Shown: piece by piece, positions 13,557-21,328 of the stretch
Position numbering within the stretch: position 1 is the first letter of the stretch
Layout of the letters: each line of letters begins with the position of its first letter
Origin: a virus
Virus record (IMG/VR): IMGVR_UViG_3300030012_000916
Span: 1 to 22,634 of that record
Length of the DNA stretch: 22,634 nucleotides
Strand: one strand, 5' to 3'
Program-made: the position numbers and the translations under genes
Notes under the pieces: model-generated
Told to the model about the DNA's origin: nothing
The model's database searches: none
The model's input: the letters and a program-made list of their open reading frames with translations, nothing else

Positions 13557-13996
13557 TTTTTTGAGTGATACCAGGCAAAGAACTCGTCACATTTGGCACG
13601 GCGACGTTCGTGCATGTAAGGGTAAAATCTGATAATCAAATCATGAATTGTTTTACGAGCACCTGTCTTCCACTTACCAGAAGGCTTGTGGTTTTCCTTT
13701 CTAGAAGGTGATTTACGCAAACCATTGAGGTTTCCTACAAAACCGATGGCTTCATAATATGACCACAACACATCCATGTCGGTCATTTCAACACTCATTT
13801 CCCATTTGTCTTCAGTTGTGCAATAGCTAAGACAACCTTCGCCTTCAAAAATACCAGTAGCCCAGGCAAAAGGGTCAATGAACGTCAGCCCAACTGTGTC
13901 CTTCTTTGGCTTCGGCTGCGATTGGTATTCTGAGATTGTAGTATTCTCCGGCTCGTCTTGCGGATTCGAGAAGATATTCTGAAAGATACTTTGCAT
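13553..13996 (-). CDS. LAGLIDADG homing-endonuclease-like protein, start uncertain
   Basis: The conserved domain starts right after the DNA polymerase stop: DPFAWATGIFEGEGCLSY carries one LAGLIDADG motif with its acidic residue. It is followed by WEMSVEMTDMDVLWSYYEA and a basic region ending FYPYMHERRRAKCDEFFAWY, typical of short single-motif phage members, which would act as dimers. No ATG, GTG or TTG precedes the domain outside the polymerase gene. ATG 13996 lies 120 bases inside it and would add residues that are merely polymerase sequence in another frame. An ATT at 13879 overlaps the polymerase TGA by one base and could be a rare start. It ends with an ATGA overlap onto the exonuclease. 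Coordinates use ATG 13996 as the nearest standard start. Confidence 0.75.
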   Translation of the reverse strand: MQSIFQNIFSNPQDEPENTTISEYQSQPKPKKDTVGLTFIDPFAWATGIFEGEGCLSYCTTEDKWEMSVEMTDMDVLWSYYEAIGFVGNLNGLRKSPSRKENHKPSGKWKTGARKTIHDLIIRFYPYMHERRRAKCDEFFAWYHSKK

Positions 13997-15149
13997 TTTT
14001 AGGGTGGGTTTCGTACTGCAATTCGTCATGGATAAACGCAAGCTGGTGACAGTCGATGTCTTTAAGAGACTCGTTTGCCAATACCATCCAGCGTTTTGCT
14101 ACAACACCGGCTCCTGACTGGAGCAGGTAGTTTAATGACTTATGTTTACTTTCGACCTTAATAGGTCTGCCGTCAATAGATTTTACGTAGCCTTTTTGGC
14201 TTGCTCGTTTTATAGCCTTAAGGAGTTCTGCAAGGCCATCAATAGCAGAAACAAATGCCTCTCTAATTTCTGACCCTTTCTTTTTTGCTGCATTAGCTTT
14301 CAGGGTAGAGTCAAAAGAGAGTCCAATTTTGGCGTCACCTGCACCGTAGAGGAAGGCGTAAGTGACTGTTTTAACTTCGCGCCTGCTGATTCCAATCTTG
14401 TCTGCGTTGACTTGATGGATGTCTCCGTTGAGGAGAATGTCCGCATAGCGTCCTTCATCATATTTAGCAAGGTAATGTGCGAGCATCCGTAGCTCAATGC
14501 CACTAAGATCGGCACCCACCATAACTTGACCAGGCGATGCTTTAAAAAGTTGTCTACAGTCATGATCAGAAGGTACTTGGCTTAAATTAGGTTTACGGTG
14601 TGCACATCTATGCGTATTAGTTGAAACTGAACAGTGGTGATGTATACGGCTAGCAGTCGTACATAGCTTCAGCCATGCGTTCATGCCTTCCGAGATCATC
14701 CCCAATTTCTTTGTAATAGTTAGACACTTCAGAAAGTCCTCTGCAATGGTAATCCCACTTGCAGCAACTTCCTTCAGTACAGTCTCGTCGATCAGGATTT
14801 TGCCTGTTTTTGTTTTTTGTGTCGGCTTCCATTTGTAATGCCACTGTAAGCACCACGCTATGTGGTCACGTGATACAGGATTGAATTCGGTGGTGCGGGT
14901 GAATGTTGCTCCGGCAATATACCCGTAGCGTCGGTTATTTGCTTTAGGAGTAAATTCCGATCGTGGGTAGAAAGGATGCCTGTCTTGTAATAGCCTACAA
15001 GTTTCTTCAAGCTCTCTTCGGAGAGAAGATGACAGTTCCCATGCAGCGCGTTCATCAAAATACCATCCATGGAGTTCCTGTTGGGTGAGAATTTGTGCTA
15101 CCTGATGTTCTAGCGTGCACCAGTCAGGTAAGGGTGGAAGTGGTCGCAT
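13875..15149 (-). CDS. DNA polymerase, polymerase domain (T7 gp5-like, split)
   Basis: 424 residues covering the family A polymerase part. Catalytic Asp214 lies in VGADLSGIELR and Asp375 in AFIHDELQ; the O helix is KTVTYAFLYGAG with Lys260 and Tyr264; ILLNGDIH is also conserved. The C-terminus SWADVH keeps the final His found in T7 gp5 (NWAICH). In T7 the loop before the FNPSSRDHI region carries about 76 residues that bind host thioredoxin; here this stretch (about 58-82) is only some 25 residues. The exonuclease domain is a separate upstream gene, and the two frames overlap by 40 bases. No strong ribosome binding site precedes ATG 15149. Confidence 0.92.
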   Translation of the reverse strand: MRPLPPLPDWCTLEHQVAQILTQQELHGWYFDERAAWELSSSLRRELEETCRLLQDRHPFYPRSEFTPKANNRRYGYIAGATFTRTTEFNPVSRDHIAWCLQWHYKWKPTQKTKTGKILIDETVLKEVAASGITIAEDFLKCLTITKKLGMISEGMNAWLKLCTTASRIHHHCSVSTNTHRCAHRKPNLSQVPSDHDCRQLFKASPGQVMVGADLSGIELRMLAHYLAKYDEGRYADILLNGDIHQVNADKIGISRREVKTVTYAFLYGAGDAKIGLSFDSTLKANAAKKKGSEIREAFVSAIDGLAELLKAIKRASQKGYVKSIDGRPIKVESKHKSLNYLLQSGAGVVAKRWMVLANESLKDIDCHQLAFIHDELQYETHPKNAKYLSEYLLESARRAGEYYNLRIPIAAEAKEGHSWADVH

Positions 15150-15637
15150 AGTTTGCGAGTAACGTTGACATCTTGTATGCAGTAATCTTGCATCTCTTGA
15201 GACCAGTCTTGCCAGTCGGTGTGTTTACCGAAGCAACCTTTGTACTCTTCGAGCCTGTAGCCGTAGCTCTCAAGCGAGTGGCGACCATAGAGCTGCAGTG
15301 GCATTTGATACCACTTGTGTCTGTGATCAATGTCCAACATGTCTGTGTGATACAGACGTGACAGGAGCAAAGTGTCTACAACCAAGGCGGTTGGTGTGAA
15401 CCACGGGTAAATTTTCTGAAGACAGGGGATGTCGTATCCCAACACGTTATGGCCGACCATAACCTCACAGTCTTCGAGCCTTTGGACACCGCGTGTAATC
15501 GGCTCAGCGTCACCTTGATCGTTAAAAACAATCGTCTGATTAGTTTCTTGCTCATAGATAACAAGGCAGTGGATGCAGGTAACATCATTCAGGAGTCCGT
15601 TGCTTTCGAGGTCGAACACTAGCGTGTTTCCAGACAT
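15110..15637 (-). CDS. DNA polymerase, 3'-5' exonuclease domain (T7 gp5 N-terminal part)
   Basis: 175 residues with the DnaQ-like proofreading motifs in T7 gp5 order: VFDLESNGLL (Asp and Glu of Exo I), VGHNVLGYDIP (Exo II) and YCIQDVNVTRKL (Exo III). Between these, VVDTLLLSRLYHTD, RHSLESYGYRLEEYKG and MQDYC align with T7 gp5. The frame ends in TAG at 15110 while the polymerase part is already open from 15149 in the -1 frame. The last residues (PYLTGAR) are not family-like. In unsplit relatives DHFHP would be followed at once by the LPDWCTLEH found in the other frame. It lies 50 bases after the primase-helicase stop. Confidence 0.92.
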   Translation of the reverse strand: MSGNTLVFDLESNGLLNDVTCIHCLVIYEQETNQTIVFNDQGDAEPITRGVQRLEDCEVMVGHNVLGYDIPCLQKIYPWFTPTALVVDTLLLSRLYHTDMLDIDHRHKWYQMPLQLYGRHSLESYGYRLEEYKGCFGKHTDWQDWSQEMQDYCIQDVNVTRKLCDHFHPYLTGAR

Positions 15638-15687
15638 AGGTTTTGTCTACAAATTGTGCACGTTTCACCATCTCTGGCGTAGGTGGG

Positions 15688-17295
15688 TTAGGAGGTCCAA
15701 GTAGTTTTATTTGTTGGATCGAAGTCCGAGGGAGCTTCAGTTTCATTAAATTTACAGGTAGATAAATCGTAATCTAATAAGCACGCGATGCCAGTTTCGC
15801 CAGAATATCGATTCTTAAGGACTCGCACTGTTGTAGCATTGTGTTTAGATCCACTCTGCTGATTTCGTTCGAGTGCAATGACGCTATCTGAGAGCTGAGC
15901 AATTGCAGCTGAGCCGCGTAACTGGCCGAGAGTAACTCTTGCTCCTTCTTCATGATTCTTGTCCGATTGTGTTGTACGTCGAAGGTGGGACACCAAGAAC
16001 ATGGCAATGCCAGTACGTTCCACAAGACTGCGGAGACGGGTCATAGTGATGTCCAGCATCCGTCGCTCGTCGCCATCTAGGCCAGACAAAAGAATGCTGA
16101 GGTGATCAAGAAAGACAACACGGGTTTCTAACCCTGCTGCCATGTACTCAATACGGTTGTAGATATGGTCAGGGTCATAGCTACCGAAACCGTCAAAGAG
16201 GTGGAGGTTCCAGTTAGCTATGGTTTTGTCAAAGTGATTTGTCAGGTCTCGCTTGCTGTGTTCTCCGATGTGAAGGGACTGTCCGACTGCGGAAGACATG
16301 AGTCCGAGAGCAGTACGGCGGTTAGATTCTTCAAGTGCCAGGTAACCGACCCGTTCTCCTGTATTAAGAAGGTCAACTGCGAGTTGACGACAGAAGGAGC
16401 TTTTTCCGATGCCAGACCCCGCAGTAATTGTTGTAAGTTCGCCAAACCTGATCCCGTGAAGCTTTGTTTGTAATCCTTGAAAGGAGTAGTCATGGTCAGC
16501 AGGTGGTGAGGGTGTGGTTACAACTTCTAGCAGGTCTTTGGCATCAATAATGCCATCGGGTGTGTACTTTTGATGGTCGTAGTTACATACTGCTCGGATA
16601 GCTTCTGTATCTCCGGCCTGTAAAGCCTCTGAGGCGTCCTTGTAACCGTCTAGAAAGCCGGTGTAAACCTTGCCAGGTGGTAAGACCCCGGCGCACTCTT
16701 TTGCAGCCTCTCTACCGGCATCATCGTCATCAAAAAAGATTACGATTTTGTCGTAGTAGTTGACCCATTCATAGTTGTTTTGAATGGCTTTTTTGGCAGC
16801 AGGTGCACCGTTGGGGATGGAGACCACGTCCCAATTCGGTTGTGCCTCCCAGACGCTCATTGCATCCATCTCCCCTTCGACGATGACAAGCTTGGTGGTT
16901 TTCTTTGTCGTCTTGTGCCGGAAGTTTTGCATTCCGTACAAGGTTTTGACCTCCCCTTCACAGCGGAAGTCTTTGCCTTTGGTTCTTACCTTAGCCCCAG
17001 TAAGTTTTCCATCCACATCATAGTAATAGTGGCGTAGAACTTGTCCATCCTTGTAGGCTTTAAACAGTTCTGCCGTCTTTTCACTAATCTTCCGTGTAAC
17101 CAGTCGGGTAGCAGACCCTTTGAGTTGAACATCGGACATTTTGTGATTGTGAATGGATGTTGAGCCATCACTGCCTGTGCGGTAGTGACACTTGTGACAA
17201 AACGTGTGACCATCGGTGTACAGAGCGTTGGCATCTGAAGAACCGCAGTTAGGACAGGCCATGTGCCTAACAAACTCGCTGTCTAAATCAGCCAT
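15688..17295 (-). CDS. Primase-helicase (T7 gp4-like)
   Basis: 535 residues from ATG 17295 (MADLDSEF); a TTG at 17325 would add ten. A zinc-ribbon with C14-x2-C17 (CPNCG) and C33-x2-C36 (CHKCHY) reads the priming template. A TOPRIM primase domain has VIVEGEMDAMS near 137-147 and IFFDDDDAGREAA near 187-198. A RecA-type helicase has Walker A AGSGIGKSS at 292-300, Walker B VVFLDHLSIL near 393-402, and the MFLVSHLRR segment. The C-terminus is acidic and ends FDPTNKTTWTS; in T7 the acidic tail binds polymerase. It overlaps endonuclease I by 13 bases. Some 50 bases without a supported gene follow it. Confidence 0.95.
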   Translation of the reverse strand: MADLDSEFVRHMACPNCGSSDANALYTDGHTFCHKCHYRTGSDGSTSIHNHKMSDVQLKGSATRLVTRKISEKTAELFKAYKDGQVLRHYYYDVDGKLTGAKVRTKGKDFRCEGEVKTLYGMQNFRHKTTKKTTKLVIVEGEMDAMSVWEAQPNWDVVSIPNGAPAAKKAIQNNYEWVNYYDKIVIFFDDDDAGREAAKECAGVLPPGKVYTGFLDGYKDASEALQAGDTEAIRAVCNYDHQKYTPDGIIDAKDLLEVVTTPSPPADHDYSFQGLQTKLHGIRFGELTTITAGSGIGKSSFCRQLAVDLLNTGERVGYLALEESNRRTALGLMSSAVGQSLHIGEHSKRDLTNHFDKTIANWNLHLFDGFGSYDPDHIYNRIEYMAAGLETRVVFLDHLSILLSGLDGDERRMLDITMTRLRSLVERTGIAMFLVSHLRRTTQSDKNHEEGARVTLGQLRGSAAIAQLSDSVIALERNQQSGSKHNATTVRVLKNRYSGETGIACLLDYDLSTCKFNETEAPSDFDPTNKTTWTS

Positions 17296-17636
17296 TTGAG
17301 TGGAATGTTGGTGTATGAACACCAAAGAATGCCCAGCTTTTCGCAGTATTGGGCGTAGGTAGTTTTAGATTTTTTAGAGATGGTGTTGAACGGAGACTGA
17401 AAGACCATCCGCAAGTCGAGTTCAGGGTGCTGTTGTTTAACAGCTTTGATCTTGCGACGGTCAGCACTATCCCAATACCCTTTACATTCCAAGTGCACAC
17501 CGTTAGGCAGCACGAAGTCAGGGCAGTACAGGTGTGAGATAGTGTAGTCAACCTTGACGCTTTCGTATTCGTACTTGACGTCAAGGTCAACCAACAGGTC
17601 CGCTACTTTCTCTTCGAGCTTGGACCTAAATGCCAT
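17283..17636 (-). CDS. Endonuclease I, Holliday junction resolvase (T7 gp3-like)
   Basis: 117 residues, against 149 in T7 gp3. The active site is present: Glu in FRSKLEEKVADLL, Asp in CPDFVLPNG, and Glu plus Lys in HLECKGYWD. These correspond to T7 E20, D55, E65 and K67. QHPELDLRMVFQSP and YCEKLGILW also match T7. The enzyme resolves branched DNA before packaging and helps to break down the host chromosome. It starts with a one-base overlap on the SSB stop (TGATG). The basic tail of T7 gp3 (about 25 residues) is missing. Confidence 0.95.
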   Translation of the reverse strand: MAFRSKLEEKVADLLVDLDVKYEYESVKVDYTISHLYCPDFVLPNGVHLECKGYWDSADRRKIKAVKQQHPELDLRMVFQSPFNTISKKSKTTYAQYCEKLGILWCSYTNIPLKWLI

Positions 17637-18205
17637 CAGAAATCATCTTCCAGAGCAGCGTCATTGCTGACGTCACTTATGACATTTGGATCACCCAGCT
17701 TGAAGCCTTCAGTCTTGCCGAACATTGCGGCAGGGTCGATTTCTTCAGCATCGCCAACGTCAACACCGGCAGAGCCTGACAGTGCGACAACTTGGATTGC
17801 CTCCATAACAAGGCGAGTGCCAATCGTGCCAGTAGGCAGTGAGTATGGCTTTTGGTAGAAAGCCAACTTAACCTTGCTCCCGTTGTAAATAGGGATAGTG
17901 TCATCTTCGATAATTGTGCCCTCAGTGTCTACGATGACAGGCTTGGCATCATCACCCCAGGTGAATCGAGTCTTGTACTTACCTTCAGAGACAGGTTTCC
18001 AAGGCTCATCGTTAGTTGTGTAGTTGCGCTTCTTTTGTTTAGAAGCAGCCCAGTCAAGGGCAGCAGGACGATCAGCTTCAAGGATGTCGATGATGCTTTC
18101 GTCTAGGATTGCCTCCAGTTGGAACTTACCAAACTGGCTGACCTGCAAGACTGCCTGAAAGCCGTCAAGGACAACAGGCTCAGGAGTTTTGATGATCTTT
18201 TTCAT
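17636..18205 (-). CDS. Single-stranded DNA-binding protein (T7 gp2.5-like)
   Basis: 189 residues from ATG 18205, which overlaps the RNA polymerase TGA by one base (TGATG); two extra in-frame codons upstream start with TTG and are less likely. The body has an OB-fold-like pattern, with RPAALDWAASKQKKRNYTT, EGKYKTRFTWGDD and YNGSKVKLAFYQKPYSLPTG. The C-terminus is acidic and ends ALEDDF, the terminal Phe with acidic neighbours that lets T7 gp2.5 dock on polymerase and helicase. It coats ssDNA during replication and aids annealing. Its position between RNA polymerase and endonuclease I is as in T7. Confidence 0.93.
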   Translation of the reverse strand: MKKIIKTPEPVVLDGFQAVLQVSQFGKFQLEAILDESIIDILEADRPAALDWAASKQKKRNYTTNDEPWKPVSEGKYKTRFTWGDDAKPVIVDTEGTIIEDDTIPIYNGSKVKLAFYQKPYSLPTGTIGTRLVMEAIQVVALSGSAGVDVGDAEEIDPAAMFGKTEGFKLGDPNVISDVSNDAALEDDF

Positions 18206-20544
18206 CAGCAAAAAAAGTAGGTGGATTCGATCACCCGTGACGGTTCAAGGTCACCGATGATGGGTGGTTCAGTTTCTGCTCCTATTTGCTGTGCAAAACA
18301 TGTGAGGTAGTCATGCTCAGCAAACAGAAACATGTATGTCTCCCTGACAACGTTTGACAGGATTGACATATCTGTAGCTCTACACAACACAGAGTCGTGT
18401 ATTAAAGCTAGTGGTGCGTTAAATCTAAGCGCAGATAAATGTAACAGGCTGGCATCTAATGAGTGAATTAGATTAGGAGCAGTTGCGTTTTTATGGTGTG
18501 CACGATCAACCTTTGCCTCTTCATCAGTGGCAACGGCAATCTTGCAACGACCCAAAAGAATCAATTTAATTTCTTGAGTCTTTCTTTTCATAAGACGCTG
18601 TGTAACGACAAACCCTGATGGTGTAACCCATCTGAGTTCTTGTTCACCGCGATCAATGGCAGCAGCTACTTCTTTTTCAATCCATTTCATTACACGCATA
18701 GGACCAGGAACAACCTCATCCATTGCGTCACGCACAGCCTTTACCGTTGCGTTTAGATCTTCCTTCTCAATCTCTACACCTTTGTCTCTCAGTGCGTCAC
18801 GAATGTAACTTCTGTTAGAAAAAGGTTTAGCATTGTAAGGTACCGTCATGACAACTCGCTTGACGGTTTTCCTGTCCATGTGTGGTTTCACAGAATCAGG
18901 AACGTGTGGCTTAGCTGTTTCTGCAACTACCTTGTATGCGTCCTGTGGTTTATTACTAGGAACAACATTGACAAGACGAGCTGTAGATTCGTCACGAGCA
19001 AGACCAGCTAAGACCTGAAGTCCACTGCAAGTTGCATCAGTCGCCACCATCAATGATGTGTGTTGCCTAGTGCAAGCAATGACAGTTGCGTAGTATTCCT
19101 CTGCAGCAGCTAAGAATTGCCATGGTTCATCAGCACATTCCCAATCAGATATGCACCCGATTGGATCTTTCGCTACACGTTCGATAAGTGAACGATTGTT
19201 AGTCACCCACTCAAGTCGTTCAGGTAGCGTTGCTTTGTCCAGACCATACGTTGTTGCTACTTGGAACGCTAGCCATCCTTCAGCCTCTGGTGTCATGTAT
19301 GACTGTTCGTAAAAACGAATCAATGATTTACCAAAGTCTGTACATTGTGGTGTCAAGAATGCAGGAATTGGATATGCCCTTCCCCTGTAATCCAGACTCC
19401 ACGGCAGAAAGAACTTTTCCTTGTCACGAAAGATCTTGACTGCGTTCATTGTCATACGTGTGCGGCATGACCTTTGAAACGCATGTGCGTTGATGTTCAT
19501 AGCCTCAGCCGCACGTCGCCTATAATCCTTCCGAGACTCATAGTTCTCGGCAATGTCAACAGGCTTAGGCGGCAGCGGTACTTCAACGACAGGGATAAAC
19601 TTACCTACAGCTATTTGCCGTTTCATCAACGTCTCAGCGACGTCAACAATGAACGGGTTCAGGGTGTAGGCCACCTTCTGGATCCTGTTCAGGAACTGGA
19701 TTGGTGTTTCTCCCTGTATACAGGTGCTATCGCCCCTGCGCACCATGTCATGCCCTTTCATGATCTCGTTTAACAAGTAACCACCTTGCCGTTCGTTAGA
19801 CCAGTCGTTGGGTTCGACAAGCATGGGCCATGCAATGGGGCTGAACAACTCTGCTGACGACATCACTGCGTCCTTGATTTGCAAAAACTCAGGTGTCGGC
19901 TCAATAAAGTTGTACTGCCGCTTGCCTTCTCGTTTGGTTGTACGCATGAACCACTGACTGGATTCACAAATACAGTCCAACAACCAACTTCCCAGCCTTA
20001 TACGGTTGGGTCTACCCCAGGGTTCCCAATGGTCAACGTCATAACGGTTCATCAGTGTCCGAATGACAACAACCTTCTGATGCGTACCGATTGACTTGTG
20101 CCAATAGTTCTGCTTCAGGGTGTGCATTAACCCAGGCACTGTTGCTTCGTAGTGACGCATCATGCACTCGTTCTCAAGTGCTTGACCAATGGCGTCTGTG
20201 ACGCTCTGTAAGAGGTTTGATTTAGGCTTGGTACTAAATACCTTGTCAAACGTCACCTTGCAGCTTATGGCGGCTGCTGCCTCCGCTTCAAGACCACTCA
20301 GATACTGGTTGATCTCTTTGAAGGCAACACCCAACTTGCCCTCCTTTATTCTGTTGGTAGTTGTTTCAATACGACTAACCACATCAGGGAGAAGCTGCTC
20401 AATAGAAGCCACCCCGTACACTGAAGCACTTGCATAGTCCTTGTCCTCAAGTTTAGCGGTGTTAGAATGTAGCTGTTGCAGTCCTTGACTGATTTGTTGT
20501 CGTTCAAGAGCAATTTGTTTGTCAATTTCAGATGGTGTCGGCAT
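18205..20544 (-). CDS. Single-subunit phage RNA polymerase (T7 gp1-like)
   Basis: 779 residues, against 883 in T7. Catalytic Asp503 lies in TDATCSGLQVLAGL and Asp717 in LALIHDSVL. The O helix, VKRVVMTVPYNAK, holds Lys562 and Tyr570; ATAPNLIHSLDASLL is the conserved C-terminal helix. PWSLDYRGRAYPI is also typical. The specificity loop (about 641-680, LILLGRCKIAV) differs from T7: Lys660, Lys668 and Ala670 stand where T7 has Asn748, Arg756 and Gln758. The enzyme transcribes the middle and late genes, so promoters will not be plain T7 ones. It starts at ATG 20544 within the end of a 47-residue gene, with GAGCGAGG directly upstream. Confidence 0.97.
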   Translation of the reverse strand: MPTPSEIDKQIALERQQISQGLQQLHSNTAKLEDKDYASASVYGVASIEQLLPDVVSRIETTTNRIKEGKLGVAFKEINQYLSGLEAEAAAAISCKVTFDKVFSTKPKSNLLQSVTDAIGQALENECMMRHYEATVPGLMHTLKQNYWHKSIGTHQKVVVIRTLMNRYDVDHWEPWGRPNRIRLGSWLLDCICESSQWFMRTTKREGKRQYNFIEPTPEFLQIKDAVMSSAELFSPIAWPMLVEPNDWSNERQGGYLLNEIMKGHDMVRRGDSTCIQGETPIQFLNRIQKVAYTLNPFIVDVAETLMKRQIAVGKFIPVVEVPLPPKPVDIAENYESRKDYRRRAAEAMNINAHAFQRSCRTRMTMNAVKIFRDKEKFFLPWSLDYRGRAYPIPAFLTPQCTDFGKSLIRFYEQSYMTPEAEGWLAFQVATTYGLDKATLPERLEWVTNNRSLIERVAKDPIGCISDWECADEPWQFLAAAEEYYATVIACTRQHTSLMVATDATCSGLQVLAGLARDESTARLVNVVPSNKPQDAYKVVAETAKPHVPDSVKPHMDRKTVKRVVMTVPYNAKPFSNRSYIRDALRDKGVEIEKEDLNATVKAVRDAMDEVVPGPMRVMKWIEKEVAAAIDRGEQELRWVTPSGFVVTQRLMKRKTQEIKLILLGRCKIAVATDEEAKVDRAHHKNATAPNLIHSLDASLLHLSALRFNAPLALIHDSVLCRATDMSILSNVVRETYMFLFAEHDYLTCFAQQIGAETEPPIIGDLEPSRVIESTYFFC

Positions 20545-20671
20545 CCTCGCTCAGGTACCTCACTGAGTTTTCGTCATCAATTTGTTGATGCATCAACTCA
20601 ATAATTTCGTCTTTGTGTGGATGTTTATCCAACTCAATGATGAATCTTGCGTATTGCAATTCAGTCATCAT
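20528..20671 (-). CDS. 47-residue acidic protein, unknown function
   Basis: ATG 20671 (or 20668) to TGA 20528. It overlaps the end of the preceding gene by 11 bases and the RNA polymerase start by 17. The product is a short acidic, helical protein (ELQYARFIIELDKHPHKDE, then IIELMHQQIDDENS). The coupled arrangement on both sides supports translation. Small acidic early proteins of T7-like phages often inhibit host enzymes (T7 gp2 and gp0.4, for example), but no similarity to those is visible here. Confidence 0.6.
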   Translation of the reverse strand: MMTELQYARFIIELDKHPHKDEIIELMHQQIDDENSVRYLSEDADTI

Positions 20672-20978
20672 TTGTATCCTCTTTAAGTTGTTCGGGATGC
20701 ACGTAATACAATGCTTCTTCAGCGCAAATCACAAGTTCATGTGTTTTGTATGCCATGTATTGCCGGATTTTTGATTCAGCAGCAGACATACGTTTGTATA
20801 CGTGCTCTTTAATTTTGTGGTTTTCGAGATTGCGTGCGCGGATGACACAGGCAATGTTAGGCGGCAATTCCCAACCGGCAACCTTCCACTCCATTACGTC
20901 TTCGTAAAAGAGTGGCTCGAACTTGTCGGCTGGGATTTTTGCAACTTTACGCCATTTATTAGGGAAGTCTTTAGCCAT
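20661..20978 (-). CDS. 105-residue protein, unknown function
   Basis: ATG 20978 to TGA 20661, overlapping its neighbours by 8 and 11 bases. The N-terminal half is Trp/Pro-rich (FPNKWRKVAKIPADKFEPLF, WKVAGWELPPN). The second half is helical and basic (ENHKIKEHVYKRMSAAESK), followed by ELVICAEEALYYVHPEQ and an acidic tail. No signal peptide, membrane segment or catalytic motif was seen. It lies just before the RNA polymerase, in the early region. Not recognised. Confidence 0.75.
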   Translation of the reverse strand: MAKDFPNKWRKVAKIPADKFEPLFYEDVMEWKVAGWELPPNIACVIRARNLENHKIKEHVYKRMSAAESKIRQYMAYKTHELVICAEEALYYVHPEQLKEDTNDD

Positions 20979-21096
20979 CGATTAAGCGTACGTCTAAGAG
21001 ATAAGAGTCCATGTCAATGGACAATTCCAAGGCCATCCATGCGGCTTCCTCGGAACTGGCGGCGAGTATGTAAATCACCTCGTCGCTAAGACACAC
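20971..21096 (-). CDS. 41-residue acidic protein, GTG start, unknown function
   Basis: Begins at GTG 21096, one base after the upstream TGA, and ends at TAA 20971, overlapping the next gene by 8 bases. An in-frame ATG at 21294 lies far inside the upstream gene and would only add residues that are that gene read in another frame. The peptide (CLSDEVIYILAASSEEAAWM, then ALELSIDMDSYLLDVRLIDG) is acidic, with an alternating hydrophobic pattern. Spacing and the overlap with the next gene support translation. Not recognised. Confidence 0.6.
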   Translation of the reverse strand: MCLSDEVIYILAASSEEAAWMALELSIDMDSYLLDVRLIDG

Positions 21097-21097
21097 C

Positions 21098-21328
21098 TCA
21101 TAGCTCTTTAGTCGGCTTTCGAGTAGCCCGCCTAGCCCTTCGTGGATTTGGCAATGGTTTTCCGATGTAGGATTCCCGTTCTGCCAAGTCCTTATAAATG
21201 GAGTGCCATTTGTGCTTTTCGTCGAAGTAATACAACCAACAATAGATTGCATTACGGATGAAATAGTCTTCATCCAACGCTTTCGCTTTCCCATCGTTAG
21301 TCAAATGACCCCCATTAGAATTGGACAT
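21098..21328 (-). CDS. 76-residue basic protein, unknown function
   Basis: From ATG 21328 (MSNSNGGHLTNDGKAKALDE) to TGA 21098. An in-frame GTG at 21406 would add 26 residues of unlikely composition. The middle is aromatic (DYFIRNAIYCWLYYFDEKHK) and the C-terminus is Arg/Lys/Pro-rich (PNPRRARRATRKPTKEL). No ribosome binding site stands out. It is the first gene after a long stretch that carries a terminator, and is probably first in the transcript leading into the RNA polymerase. Not recognised. Confidence 0.65.
   Translation of the reverse strand: MSNSNGGHLTNDGKAKALDEDYFIRNAIYCWLYYFDEKHKWHSIYKDLAERESYIGKPLPNPRRARRATRKPTKEL

Noticed and set aside
14600-14625. CTAATACGCATAG, resembling a T7 promoter
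   Set aside because: Lies inside conserved polymerase coding sequence and lacks the right half of the promoter.
15110-15149. Programmed -1 frameshift joining the two DNA polymerase genes
   Set aside because: No slippery heptamer or downstream hairpin was found, and ATG 15149 offers a simple start. Kept only as an alternative in the findings.
15590-15687. 16-codon frame between primase-helicase and exonuclease domain (MVKRAQF)
   Set aside because: Runs into the exonuclease gene, is very short, and has no binding site or family match.
18370-18400. TTTAATACACGACTCTGTG, resembling a T7 promoter
   Set aside because: It encodes the conserved ALIHDSVL motif of the RNA polymerase itself, so codon need explains it.
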